Assembly: GCA_027604705.1 (NCBI GenBank)
Contig: JADHYV010000039.1
Coordinates: 152,715 to 216,714 of the forward strand
Direction of reading: 5' to 3'
Source of the DNA: Allomyces arbusculus
Lineage: Eukaryota; Blastocladiomycota; Blastocladiomycetes; Blastocladiales; Blastocladiaceae
DNA: 64,000 bases
Shown: positions 51,197 to 61,134 of the stretch, piece by piece
Position numbering within the stretch: position 1 is the first letter of the stretch
How the letters are laid out: each line of letters starts with the position of its first letter
Notes under the pieces: generated by a model
What the model was told of the DNA's origin: nothing
The model's input: the letters and a program-made list of their open reading frames with translations, nothing else
Databases searched by the model: none
Translations under genes and position numbers: made by a program

Positions 51197-54100
51197 TTAC
51201 TTGAGCTTCATGGCCGCAAACTCGGTCGCGAGTTTAACCGCCTCGTCGACCGCGTTCACATTGGTCCCCGCACCCTGCGCCGACTCGTCGCGGCCACCCT
51301 TCTTGCCACCCACCTTCTGCGCGACAATATCGGCCCACTGCAGCGCCGTGATCTTGCCGTGCAGCGTCTTGTCAACATAGACGTGGTACATGACCTTGTC
51401 GCCATCGACCGCAAGCAGCAGCGCCGCCTTGCCCGGCAGGCTCTTGACGGCGTTGATGGCCGACGTCAGCGCCTTGCCGTTACCGCCCACGTCGAGTGAC
51501 CGGACAAGGAACGGCTTGGCGTTCTCCTCGGCGAAATAGGCCTTGACCTCGTCGGTCGCAGCGGCCGCCTTGGCCGCCTTCTGCGCCTTGTCCCAATCGT
51601 CAAACTGCTTCTTGAGCGACGCGAGCAAATCGCGCGCCGCAGCCTTGTCAAGCGCCGACATGGTGCGCCCCTCGAGGTCCTTGGTCGCGTTCTTGACGGC
51701 TTCGCCGAGCGCGTGGCCCGAGAGACTCTTGAGCTGCGCAATCTCAGCAAGCACGACCTTACCCTCCTTGGCGGCCTCGGCGGCCTCGTGGCCCGTGACG
51801 GCGACGATACGGCGCACGCCCTTGGCAATCGCCGACTCTTCCATAATCACAAACGCGGCGAGCTCCTTGGTCGTCGGCGCGTGCGTACCACCGCACAACT
51901 CAATCGACAGGTCCATCCACGCAGCGTTGCTCGGGTTCTTGAGCAGCTCCTCGACGGCGACACCAATCGACACGACACGGACCGGGTCCGGGTAGACTTC
52001 GCCAAAGACGGCGCGGAGACTGTGGATCGACTTGGCCTGCGCGAGTGGGATATCCTTGGCAAAGACGGTCAGGGCCTTGGTAATCACGGCCGAGCACTCC
52101 TTCTCGATCGCGCGCAGCTGGTCGGCAGTGACCGCCGAGCGGTACGAGAAATCGAACCGCAGCTTGCTGGCCGAGACAAGCGAACCCTTCTGGTCAATCC
52201 CGTCACCGAGCACCTTGCGCAACGCGTAGTTGAGGACGTGCGTGGCCGTGTGATTGTTGCGCAGCGGCCAGCGACGCAGCTCGTCATAGGCAGCGACGAC
52301 CTCCTGGTCGACAGTGAGCGTGCCGTACTTGAGCGTACCGACGTGCAGGACGTAACCACCGTAGACCTGAACGTTCTCCACAACAAACTCGGCCTCGCCA
52401 TCAACGACGAGCGAGCCCGTGTCGTACTCCTGACCACCCGACTCGGCGTAGAAGTTGGTGCGGTTGAGCAGGATCCCAACTGTCTCGCCCTCGGACACCG
52501 ACTTGACCCAGTGCGACGAGGCGCCCTTCTTCTCCTGGTGCGGGTGGAAGATGGCGGCAATGTTGGCCTCGAGCGTGGCGGCCGTGTACTTGTACGAGTC
52601 GTCGGTCGGCGGGAACCCAAGCGTCTCGGCCTCCTTGATGGCATGCACGTCCATCTTGATAGCCTTGTCGCCCGCCTGGTCCTTGCGCTTCTTCGACTGC
52701 TCCTTGGCCTTGGCCTGCTCGGCCTCGAACGCGGCCTCATCGACCGTCATGCCCTTCTCCTCGGCCATCAAGCGAGTCAAGTCGACGGGGAACCCAAACG
52801 TGTCGTAAAGGCGCCACGCGTCCGCACCCGAAATCGTCTTGGCGTTGCCTACCTTGGTGAGAATGCCGTCAAACAGCTTGAGCCCACGGTCGAGCGTCTT
52901 GGCAAACGCAGCTTCCTCCTCGTCGAGCACCGACTTGACCGTCTCCACGTGCTCGCGCAGTTCCGGGAAAAAGCCGCCCATGTGTTCGGCGACCGTGTCG
53001 ACGAGCGACGAGAAGAAGGTGCCGACCGGCACCTTAAAGGCGTTGCGCGCGTACCGGACACCGCGACGCAGAATACGGCGCAAAACGTAACCACGACCCT
53101 CATTACTCGGCATGCCACCGTCGGAAATGGCCACGGTCAGGGTGCGGATATGGTCGGCAACGACGCGGTAGGCCATGTCGATCCCGTCAACATCGGCGGC
53201 ACCGAGCTTGCCCTCGTACGGGCGCACTTTGGCCACCTCCTGAATGCGCGAGAAGATGGGCGTGAACACGTCCGTGTCGTAGTTCGACATCTTAGCCTGC
53301 AGGGCGCAGACAAGACGCTCAAAGCCCATGCCCGTGTCGACGTGCTTGGCCGGCAGCGGGCGCAGCGAGCCGTCGGCCTCGCGGTTGAACTGCATGAAGA
53401 CGAGGTTCCAGATCTCGATCAGCGTCGGGTCGTCGGCGTTGACGAGCGCGGGGACGAAACGGCCGCCAATCAAGTCGTAGTGGATCTCCGAGCATGGGCC
53501 GCACGGTCCCTGGTCGCCCATCTCTGTTTGGAGATGCCAAGGTCTAGGTGAGTTTTGTGGTGATCGACGACGACCAGCATCGCACAAGCGAGAGTTCGGG
53601 CCAACGCACCCCAGAAGTTCTCCTTGGCGCCGTACGGGATCACGCGGTCGGCGGGCACACCAATCTTGATCCACAGGTCGCGCGCCTCGAGGTCAGCGGC
53701 GAGCCCCTGCTTGGCGTCGCCGCCAAAGTAGGTCACGTAGAGCCGCTGCTTGTCGAGCTTGAAAACGTTGGTGAGCAGGTCCCAGGCCCACTCGATCGCC
53801 TCCTTCTTGAAGTAGTTGCCAAACGACCAGTTGCCGAGCATTTCAAAGAACGTGTGGTGGTACGTGTCCTTGCCAACGTCGTCAAGGTCATTGTGCTTGC
53901 CACCGGCGCGAATGCACTTTTGCGAGTTGGCGGCACGCGTGAGCTTGGCCATGGGCGCCGACGGGTCGACGGTGCCGAGGAACACGGGCTTGAACTAGAT
54001 GTCGAGCGAAGCGAAGCGGAAGGGATCGTTGGATGAGTACTCGGATCAGAGCCAATTCGTTCAGCCGCAACCTGATCAGACTCGAATTGTCTCTTCTCGC

Positions 54101-54503
54101 CACGCCAGCGCCACCGCACGACCGACCGTACCTGGTTCATACCGGCGTTGGCGAACAGCAGCGTCGGGTCATCGTGCGGGATCGTCTTGGACGACGGCAC
54201 AAACGCATGCTGGTGCTTGTCCTGGAAGAACTTGATGAACGTCTCGCGCACGAGCGGCGCCGACCAGACCGGAGCGGCCGCGGGTGTGGGCGTCACCCCC
54301 TTGGGCGCCGCAACAACAGCGGCCTTGGGCGCGGCAGCGGGGGCCTTCTTGGCGACCGGAGCCGGGGCCGGAGCGGCCTTTGCAGCAGGCGCCGCAGGGG
54401 CGGGGGCGGCCTTGGCGGGCGCGGGCGCGGGCGCGGCAGCGGCCTTCGGGGCGGCGGCGGCGGGGGTCTGCTTCTGCGGCGACTTCTTGGACTTGGGCGG
54501 CAT
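51197..54503 (-). CDS. ALA1: Alanyl-tRNA synthetase
   Basis: Charges tRNA-Ala; recognises the G3:U70 pair. Exons 54503-54132, 53994-53610 and 53523-51197; 1027 aa. Catalytic core: [57 protein letters not shown] and [20 protein letters not shown]. Editing domain: [14 protein letters not shown], with the second metal site [11 protein letters not shown]. The C-Ala domain closes the protein. An unusual N-terminal extension of about 80 residues contains 34 Ala among Pro and Lys before [12 protein letters not shown]. One gene probably serves cytosol (and possibly mitochondria), as in yeast. Donors are GTACGG and GTGCGT. The initiator [10 protein letters not shown] is not presequence-like. Confidence 0.95.
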
Positions 54504-54976
54504 GGTGTTGGCAGCGACAACGATGGGAGCGAGGAGCTGACGACGCTGCCGACGAGGAAAATGAAGCTGGTGTGCCCTGTGTGGGGGATCGCGGCAAGCG
54601 GAAACGGGCCGCCGAATCTGTTCCTCGCTCGCGCGGTCAGCATGCGTCACGTGCTTTGAGTCGGGGTCGTGTCGCCGTTGCTCTCACCTTTTTGTTTCCT
54701 CCTGGAGGACGGCCAGGATCAGCATGCCTCACCGTGAAACACGTCGTGCCGATGACCGCTGAAGGATGGCGACAGGCGGGCGAGAGGACGCGGATGGAGG
54801 CAGAAATTTGGACGAAGGACAGGTCAACCTCCTTCAGTTGGACGCGCCTTCGCCTGACAGCTTCAGCAAACCGATGGTTGTCGGTCCAGAGGGCCTGAGT
54901 GCCCGTACAGTTTCCCACACACCAAAATCATAAGTTTGATCTGGCATACGCACGCGACCCCGAATATCCCAGGAGA
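54504..54976. other. Intergenic upstream of AlaRS
   Basis: About 470 bp holding the AlaRS promoter and the 3' end of the MCFD2-like gene. No gene recognised. Confidence 0.5.
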
Positions 54977-55699
54977 TCAAGCGGTGTCCCTACGGGAGGT
55001 TGCTGCTGCGTCGTGGATGCTCTCCGACGCGAGATACTCCTCCCACGAGATCCGACCGCTACACAGTGGAGAAGGCAGGTCAGGGCACGCACATGAAGAC
55101 GGCGGGCATCAGCAAAGAGCTAGACGCACTCGTTGTCGGCATCGTCTTCGGCCAGAATGTGGTCGACCATAGCCTCAATCTCGTTCATGGTTTTGGCCTG
55201 GTCAAACGTGTACTCGGCGAACGCGGCGCGCATCTCGTTGCCTACGGAGAAACGACCGACAATCTACCCGTTAGCTTCATGGCAACGGCGACGCGTCTCG
55301 GTGGATCATAATCGCACGCACCATCCAAATGCTCGTCGGCGTTCAGGTCGTGCAGAGAGAAGAAATAAAACTCCTCGTCATTCTTGTCGATGGGGCCGAG
55401 CTGCGAGTTTTTCTTGAGCTGCTCCAAAAACTGCCTGTACAAGACAGGAACCGCTCGTTCGTGAGCTCTTGTAACGACCGAGCGACCAGTCACGACCGCA
55501 GCTTGGCTTGCAAGAAACGGTCATCATACTCTTTCACAGATGCTGGAAAGTAGTTGGAATGTGATTTTGCCGACGCTTCTGCCTGGTTTGCTGATGCTGC
55601 GGCGAGCGCGAGCTGCGGGCTTAAGATGCTGAACACGGCAACGAGCACCAGCACGGCCAACGTCGCTGCTGTGATTGCGTGTCGGATCATCCTCATCAT
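54977..55699 (-). CDS. MCFD2-like secreted EF-hand protein
   Basis: MCFD2 is the calcium-binding partner of the cargo receptor ERGIC-53 in ER export; fungal relatives are lumenal EF-hand proteins. Exons 55699-55497, 55434-55322, 55241-55130 and 55058-54977; 169 aa. Signal peptide (ITAATLAVLVLVAVFSILS) precedes a linker and two EF hands: DLNADEHLDGNE and DDADNDGRISWEEY. Both loops are complete only after splicing: an intron cuts each one (after HLDG and inside DNDG). Unspliced readings end in a stop within the second loop. The first intron (GTCGTG donor) is placed by the polypyrimidine acceptor TTCCTGTCTTGTACAG and is less certain. The family call rests on size, signal peptide and EF-hand pattern. 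Confidence 0.75.
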
Positions 55700-56109
55700 G
55701 GTCGAAGCTGGTCTTGACGTGTTGCGTCGCGTGAGCTGCTTGCTATGGTCGATGTGGCAGAGTGAGCGTGTCGCGGCGCGCTGTGGTCGAGAACCATGTG
55801 GCGAGGCAAGCCGGAGAGACTTGACACTGTTCCACGTCGACAAGCAGCACATGAATATGACTTGGAGTGCAACAAAGCAGGAGATCTGCATGAACTCCGT
55901 CGCGACTGTCGGAATCACGGCAGCCTGGACTGTGGTCGACACTGCCGAACGCTGCAAGCATCAATACTTGGCTTATCTGTCCGCAAAATTACCAAATTGC
56001 TGCGATATCGACCCGCGATTGTATGTGCCTCGTCGACGACTTCAGTAGAACATGATATTGCCGTACAAGCCCAGCTTGTCGCAGTCAAGCAAGCCGTGAG
56101 CTCACGACA
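55700..56109. other. Divergent intergenic region MCFD2-like / TTI1
   Basis: About 410 bp, holding both promoters. Small open frames here are unsupported. Confidence 0.5.
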
Positions 56110-59100
56110 ATGACCCCAATCAAAATGATAGCACGACCGAATACGAGCGGAATGATAACCGTGGACCGAGCCACGTTTGAACAATACCAAGAGACGATAT
56201 TCCGTGCTGTCCAAACGCGGTGCCAAGCGGTCCTCTCGTCTTCCCATGATGCACGCACGTTGGGACGACAGCTACAGTCGTATCTGGCCACGGTCAAGGA
56301 CGTGTTTGGACCACTACCATGCGCACCAACGTCCATTGATGTGGTGACCGCCGTTTTGTCGAATCAGCTCTCACTGCTCGACCACGACCGCGACCCATTT
56401 CTACCCGCTGCGATTGGAACCAATGACGACGATCTCGACGTTTTTGCACGATTGGACCCTCGTCCACCCGCACGAGCCGCGGTGCACAACACTCTACCTT
56501 CTCCACCGGCAACCCTGGTCCCGTCGTCGACGTTCCTCGACCGCCAGCTCGCCGAATACATGCTTTTCCCGCTCTTCCACGTGCTCAAGTCCACGTCTCT
56601 CCCAAACCTCTCGCAGGCCGCCGTCGAAGCCTTCTTGGGGCTGCTCGAGTACATTTGGCTGCGCGTGCCGTCCGATGCGGTCGAATTCACGCCCGATGGC
56701 GGGACCATGGACCCGATGCACGTCGACACGCTCCACAATTACTTGCTGGCCGTGTCCCTGTACGCGAGTGCAACAGCGCCACGCGCGTCCCCAGATGCAC
56801 CACCAGTGGCCACGACGGAGGAAATCAAATTGAAGGCCGTGCAGCTCCTGTTGGCCGTCTTCCGCAACGGTCGCGATCGACCAGCGTGCATGTCGCGGCG
56901 CTTCCGTACTGACGCAAGCAAGGGCACACCAGCACTTCTCATTTCGCTGCGCGATTTTTTGGCCTCGCAACACGGACGCATGGTCACGACCTATATCCAC
57001 TCACACCTCGTCGAGATTGTTGAGCGGGATGCGCTGGCGTCGCTGCGGCTGGCCGCGCTCGACGCCATGCGCGTGCTTCTTCTCGAGACAGACACGGACC
57101 CGGACATGCTGGCGCCAGTGCTCCCAAAAACGGCGTCGGTGCTCGTGGGTTTGACGCAGGCGCCCAAAGTTGGTGCACCAATTCTAGGGTCGGGGCTCCG
57201 TCTCCTCGGCGACCTGATCGCAGCGACGTTGGCTCGAAAAATTGCGAATAGGCCGCCCAATGATCTGGGCGACCAGTGGGCGGCACTCGTCAAGCGGACT
57301 GCGCGAGCTGACCAACCGGCAACAGGCACCAAAACTGCGGCCCCACAATCGTCGACGGCATCCACGGCGCCTGCACTTTGGGTCACTCGCGACGACGCGT
57401 GGCGACAAGAAACTGCGATCCGGCTGCACAGTCTCCTGACGGTTGCTATCGATGCAGTTGCGCGGCAAGATCACCCGGACGCGCACATTGCCGGGCTCGA
57501 CATGGCCGGCACACTACTCACCAAGTGCAGCAACGATCTTGCGGCCACGCGCACCGCACTGTTTATGTTCACGGCGCGACACGTCATTTCGACGTTTCCG
57601 ACGGTCCGCGACGCGGCCCAGCGCGTCATGGTCATGCTCGCGCGCCGAATTGTGGATGGTGTCGATTCATTTGGATACATGACGCAGGCCCTCGACCGTG
57701 CCGTCGCCGATATGCACGACTTGCTCCTGAAGAGCGACGATGTAAAGCCCGTGTATCTCCGTGCCGTCTCGGGTTGTTTGCTGTCGTGGACAGTGAATGT
57801 CGAACTGCAGGCTTACGTCGAGCAGCCGATTCGAGCGGCATTGCAGTGCCAGCTTGACCCGCTACTCCGTGAACTCGTGCGTTTACTGCGACTCGACGAC
57901 ACCGATCCGCTCCGGTCCGAGGTTGGTGTGCCGTTTGACCGGTGGAATTTTGTGGGGTTCCATGCCAAAGATGTCTACGACGCGGTGCGCCAACTGGTCC
58001 ACACGGTCGTACGCGTGGATGACAATTCGTTCACGGCCGCGCTCTTACACATTCTGGGCGGTACGCGGTCTTTGACCGACGACGATGGCGTTGACCGTGT
58101 GGAAACGGACAAGCTTGCCATCTACGCACTGCTCAACCTCGTTCTGGAAGTCGAGTGCTTCGAGCCCGTCGTCTTCGAGTATTTCGAGCGGCTGCATGAT
58201 GCGACCATCCCGCTCGAGCTCGCATTTATCATCGAGGGTCTCTCGGTCGTGGAGTTGCCCAACTATACGACCTTCCTCGCGCACCATCTGCACGCTGTCC
58301 TCGCCTTCTACTCGTCGTCGCACCGTGCGCTACAGTCGTGCGCGACCGCGTGTCTTGACCACCTCGTCCGCGTCCTCGAGAGCACGTCGCTCGATGACCT
58401 GCTCGCGCGCAGCGCCGACTACCTCGTGCACTCGATCCAGGTGCAGTTTCAGTACGCTGACCTACACCCGGGCACGGCGCACCTGTTTCGGTCGGTGATT
58501 CGTGTGTCGGGTGCGCGTGCGATCCCGTGGCTGCGCGCGGGCGTCGTCTTGGTCTTGGACGCGCTTGGACGGCACATGGAAAACGAGGTGCTGTGGAGGG
58601 AGTTTGTGCAGGTGCTGCTCGAGTTTGTCAAGGTCGTGCCGACACCAGACCCGGACGAGTCGGGGAACCAGCCGGTTACGGGTGAGGAGATGGAGGGCTT
58701 CCCAGAACGTTGGCAGAACGTGTCCCCGTGGTTGCAGCAACAGTATCGGTACCAACTTGCGCCGCCGGCCAATTCCCCCCTCGACGACCGCGACCCGGCT
58801 GACGAGCCGATCGACACCGACGGGGCTGGAGCAATGGACACTGACCCTGACGCCGAGCCCAAGCTCCCGCCGGAAATTGACGTGCTTTTGACGATCCTGC
58901 AGCACGCGCGCAATCTACTCGGTGCCGCAACGCCGCGCGTCCGGCACGAGCTGCTCGTGCTCATTGCGCACGCGTTCCCAAAACTCACTGGGTACGACCG
59001 GCAGACCAACCCCGAAATTTACCGGATCCAGAATGTCGTGTCGCTCGCGTCCATTCCACCCTATGCGCCGTACCTCCGCGAGTCGACGCTACGCGCGCTC

Positions 59101-59586
59101 ACTGCCATGGCGCGACAGTCGCCCGACTACGGCGCGAGCAAGGTTAAGGAGCGGTACCTGGTCGATATTGTCGCACTGATCGACCAGTTTGCGAGCACGA
59201 CCGCGCTCGAGACGATCGCAGCTGTGGTCGCGGACGTGCCGGCCGCGTTTCATCACTGCTCGGCGCGTGATGCCGAATTGCTCGTTCCGGTACTGCTGCA
59301 TGGCGCAAGCAAATGGGCGGGCGAGCCAGCCCCCTCAACACACATGGTCGCGATCCTGGAGCGGCTGCTTGCACACCCGCTTACGCGCGACGCAACGTGG
59401 TTTGCGCTTGTCGCGGGTATGGGCCCCAATGCCGGGTGGAGCGATGCGAGCATAATCGCGGTCGCGCAGCGTATGCCTACCCCGCCACTACAGACGCGTC
59501 GTGCGGTGAGCAAGGAGTGGCTCAAGTCGCGGTTGGGATGTGCGCTTCGCGCTCTGGCGGAACGGCTGTCCATGTCCCATTTTTAG
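56110..59586 (+). CDS. TTI1: TELO2-interacting protein 1 (TTT complex)
   Basis: Helical HEAT-repeat scaffold that with Tel2 and Tti2 stabilises PIKK kinases (TOR, ATM, ATR). Single exon, 1158 aa, the expected length. The family segment YMLFPLFHVLKSTSLPN then AAVEAFLGLLEYIW is at about residues 150-185. Alternating helices run throughout, with an acidic break near 900-925 (DRDPADEPIDTDGAGAM). The C-terminus includes IPPYAPYLRESTLRALTAMA. The ATG at 56110 gives the longest product; the Met at 56125 is an alternative. It is the longest intron-free gene after the NTPxPS gene. Confidence 0.75.
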   Translation: MTPIKMIARPNTSGMITVDRATFEQYQETIFRAVQTRCQAVLSSSHDARTLGRQLQSYLATVKDVFGPLPCAPTSIDVVTAVLSNQLSLLDHDRDPFLPAAIGTNDDDLDVFARLDPRPPARAAVHNTLPSPPATLVPSSTFLDRQLAEYMLFPLFHVLKSTSLPNLSQAAVEAFLGLLEYIWLRVPSDAVEFTPDGGTMDPMHVDTLHNYLLAVSLYASATAPRASPDAPPVATTEEIKLKAVQLLLAVFRNGRDRPACMSRRFRTDASKGTPALLISLRDFLASQHGRMVTTYIHSHLVEIVERDALASLRLAALDAMRVLLLETDTDPDMLAPVLPKTASVLVGLTQAPKVGAPILGSGLRLLGDLIAATLARKIANRPPNDLGDQWAALVKRTARADQPATGTKTAAPQSSTASTAPALWVTRDDAWRQETAIRLHSLLTVAIDAVARQDHPDAHIAGLDMAGTLLTKCSNDLAATRTALFMFTARHVISTFPTVRDAAQRVMVMLARRIVDGVDSFGYMTQALDRAVADMHDLLLKSDDVKPVYLRAVSGCLLSWTVNVELQAYVEQPIRAALQCQLDPLLRELVRLLRLDDTDPLRSEVGVPFDRWNFVGFHAKDVYDAVRQLVHTVVRVDDNSFTAALLHILGGTRSLTDDDGVDRVETDKLAIYALLNLVLEVECFEPVVFEYFERLHDATIPLELAFIIEGLSVVELPNYTTFLAHHLHAVLAFYSSSHRALQSCATACLDHLVRVLESTSLDDLLARSADYLVHSIQVQFQYADLHPGTAHLFRSVIRVSGARAIPWLRAGVVLVLDALGRHMENEVLWREFVQVLLEFVKVVPTPDPDESGNQPVTGEEMEGFPERWQNVSPWLQQQYRYQLAPPANSPLDDRDPADEPIDTDGAGAMDTDPDAEPKLPPEIDVLLTILQHARNLLGAATPRVRHELLVLIAHAFPKLTGYDRQTNPEIYRIQNVVSLASIPPYAPYLRESTLRALTAMARQSPDYGASKVKERYLVDIVALIDQFASTTALETIAAVVADVPAAFHHCSARDAELLVPVLLHGASKWAGEPAPSTHMVAILERLLAHPLTRDATWFALVAGMGPNAGWSDASIIAVAQRMPTPPLQTRRAVSKEWLKSRLGCALRALAERLSMSHF

Positions 59587-59665
59587 GCATGAAGTAGTTG
59601 CCTTGTTTGTCCAAGCAGTGTTCTGACACACGCGTTCTCAATTCTCTCTCAAATCTCCGCTGATG

Positions 59666-59677
59666 CCCCCCCCCCCC
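59666..59677 (+). repeat. Homopolymer C12 tract
   Basis: Twelve consecutive C, 80 bases after the TTI1 stop; third G/C homopolymer downstream of a + strand stop in this window. Confidence 0.75.
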
Positions 59678-59800
59678 ATGACCATTTCGCCGCACTGAGT
59701 GCATAGGGTTTCGATGAAGGAATTCCATGCGGGTAAGGGAGCCCCAAAGGGGCGACTGGGGCTCACATAACTGGGAAGATTATTTATTGAGACAGTGACA

Positions 59801-60049
59801 TCAGGTGGCAAGAAGACCATTGATGCTTGCCACAAGGTCGGGGATCATGTCCTCAAACCTGCTGCCCAGCTTGGCAGACTTGATGATCTGGTTGCAGTGG
59901 CGCGTGAGGATCTTCTTGGCCACCTCAGAGAGTGGGCACAGGCTGGTCAGACCAGGCTGCCCTGCAAATTGGTTGAGCTTGGCCACAAAAGTGCAGAACA
60001 GCAGCTTGGTCTTGGTGCCATCCTCGATTGACTCCTTGATCCAGCACAC
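59801..60049 (-). CDS. Possible coding fragment, unidentified
   Basis: A minus frame of 82 codons reads like folded protein (CWIKESIEDGTKTKLLFCTF, then AKKILTRHCNQIIKSAKLG and FEDMIPDLVASINGLLAT), with balanced composition and less GC-biased codons than the rest of the window. The frame remains open a little upstream into 60080. It may be the last exon of a minus gene or a piece of a mobile element. No family recognised. The flanks 59587-59800 and 60080-60363 hold nothing else I can support. Confidence 0.3.
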   Translation of the reverse strand: MCWIKESIEDGTKTKLLFCTFVAKLNQFAGQPGLTSLCPLSEVAKKILTRHCNQIIKSAKLGSRFEDMIPDLVASINGLLAT

Positions 60050-60363
60050 TCCCAGGTTGGGTGGCGCGTGTAAGTAACAGTACCGACCAATGGTGTTAGA
60101 TCGTTGAGATTGTGACGTTCAGATCGTTGAACTTGAACCAAATCATTGTCCCACACATGGGCCACCCATTCCAAACTGCCACTGCTCGAGGTGCTGCAAC
60201 ACAAAAACCACCCACCAAAAACCACTGCATTTGCACACTACACCCACCCGTCCAGCACAAAGTATGCTGCACAATGATGCTCGACAATGATATTCTCAGC
60301 AGCTGCAGTCCCTGCCCATGCCAAAAGTTTCTGCAGTGGCACCAATGCTTGCCACTGCAGCAC

Positions 60364-60815
60364 TACCCACCTGCCCACACCAACCACCACACAGCTGTCT
60401 GCCCTGCACTCATGCAATGGGGCAATGACAGTGGGTCGCGCAAACCTGTCCCCACTGTTGGCAGGCCTGTGGCGGTCCATGGGGGCCATTGGCGGTGGTT
60501 GCCACACTCAGGTCTGTGTGGTCCCCCACCTACCCAACTGCACTGACCACCACATGGCTGTCTGCCCTGTGCTGACGCAATAGGGCAATGATGGTGGGCC
60601 GCACGAACTTGTCCCCACTGTTGGCAGGCCTGTGGCAGTCTGTGGGGGCCATTGGCGGCAGTTGCCACACTTGGGTCCATGCAGTCCCCCACCCACCCAA
60701 CCACACTGGCTGCCATGTGGCTGTCTGCCCTGCACTTTTTTTTTGGGACCATGGCAGTTCACGGGGGCCATTGGCAGCCACACTCAGGGACTGCACTGAC
60801 AGCTGCACGGCTGTC
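60364..60815. repeat. 163-bp tandem repeat, about 2.7 copies
   Basis: Units beginning GCTGTCTGCCCTG start at 60394, 60557 and 60720, exactly 163 bp apart. Copies one and two share blocks such as CCCCACTGTTGGCAGGCCTG and GGGGGCCATTGGCGG. The third is shortened by an internal deletion next to a T9 run and fades out near 60815. The 30 bases before 60394 match the unit's 3' end. Frames within it are repetitive and not credible genes. Confidence 0.85.
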
Positions 60816-61051
60816 TCCTCATGGCTGTGCTGTCTTGCCTATCTGAGCAGTGGATGTGCATGCTCTGCTATTTTATCCTTGCACGATTGTGGGTCTTCTC
60901 CACTGCCAGCATCCTGAGCCGTCTTGCCGTCAGGTTGTCCTGCTCAGCACCATGGCTGCATTGATCAGTGTTCAGTTCATGTGCTGCTCTGTGGCAATCC
61001 TTGAATGCTTTTTGTGAAAATGCAGAGGCCGTTGAGCAGTGGAGGCATGCT

Positions 61052-61107
61052 GCATTCGCAAAGTTTCTTCCATGTCATTGCATTCGCCAAATTTCTTCCA
61101 TGTCATT
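61052..61107. repeat. 28-bp direct repeat, two copies
   Basis: The units at 61052-61079 and 61080-61107 both read GCATTCGC, then TTTCTTCCATGTCATT, with three mismatches. A third partial TTCCATGTCA occurs at about 61130. Confidence 0.75.
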
Positions 61108-61134
61108 GACAAGTGAGGAAAACGTGAACCTTCC

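Noticed and set aside
60238-60808. Overlapping minus frames of about 90-130 codons
   Set aside because: They are repetitive translations of the 163-bp tandem repeat.
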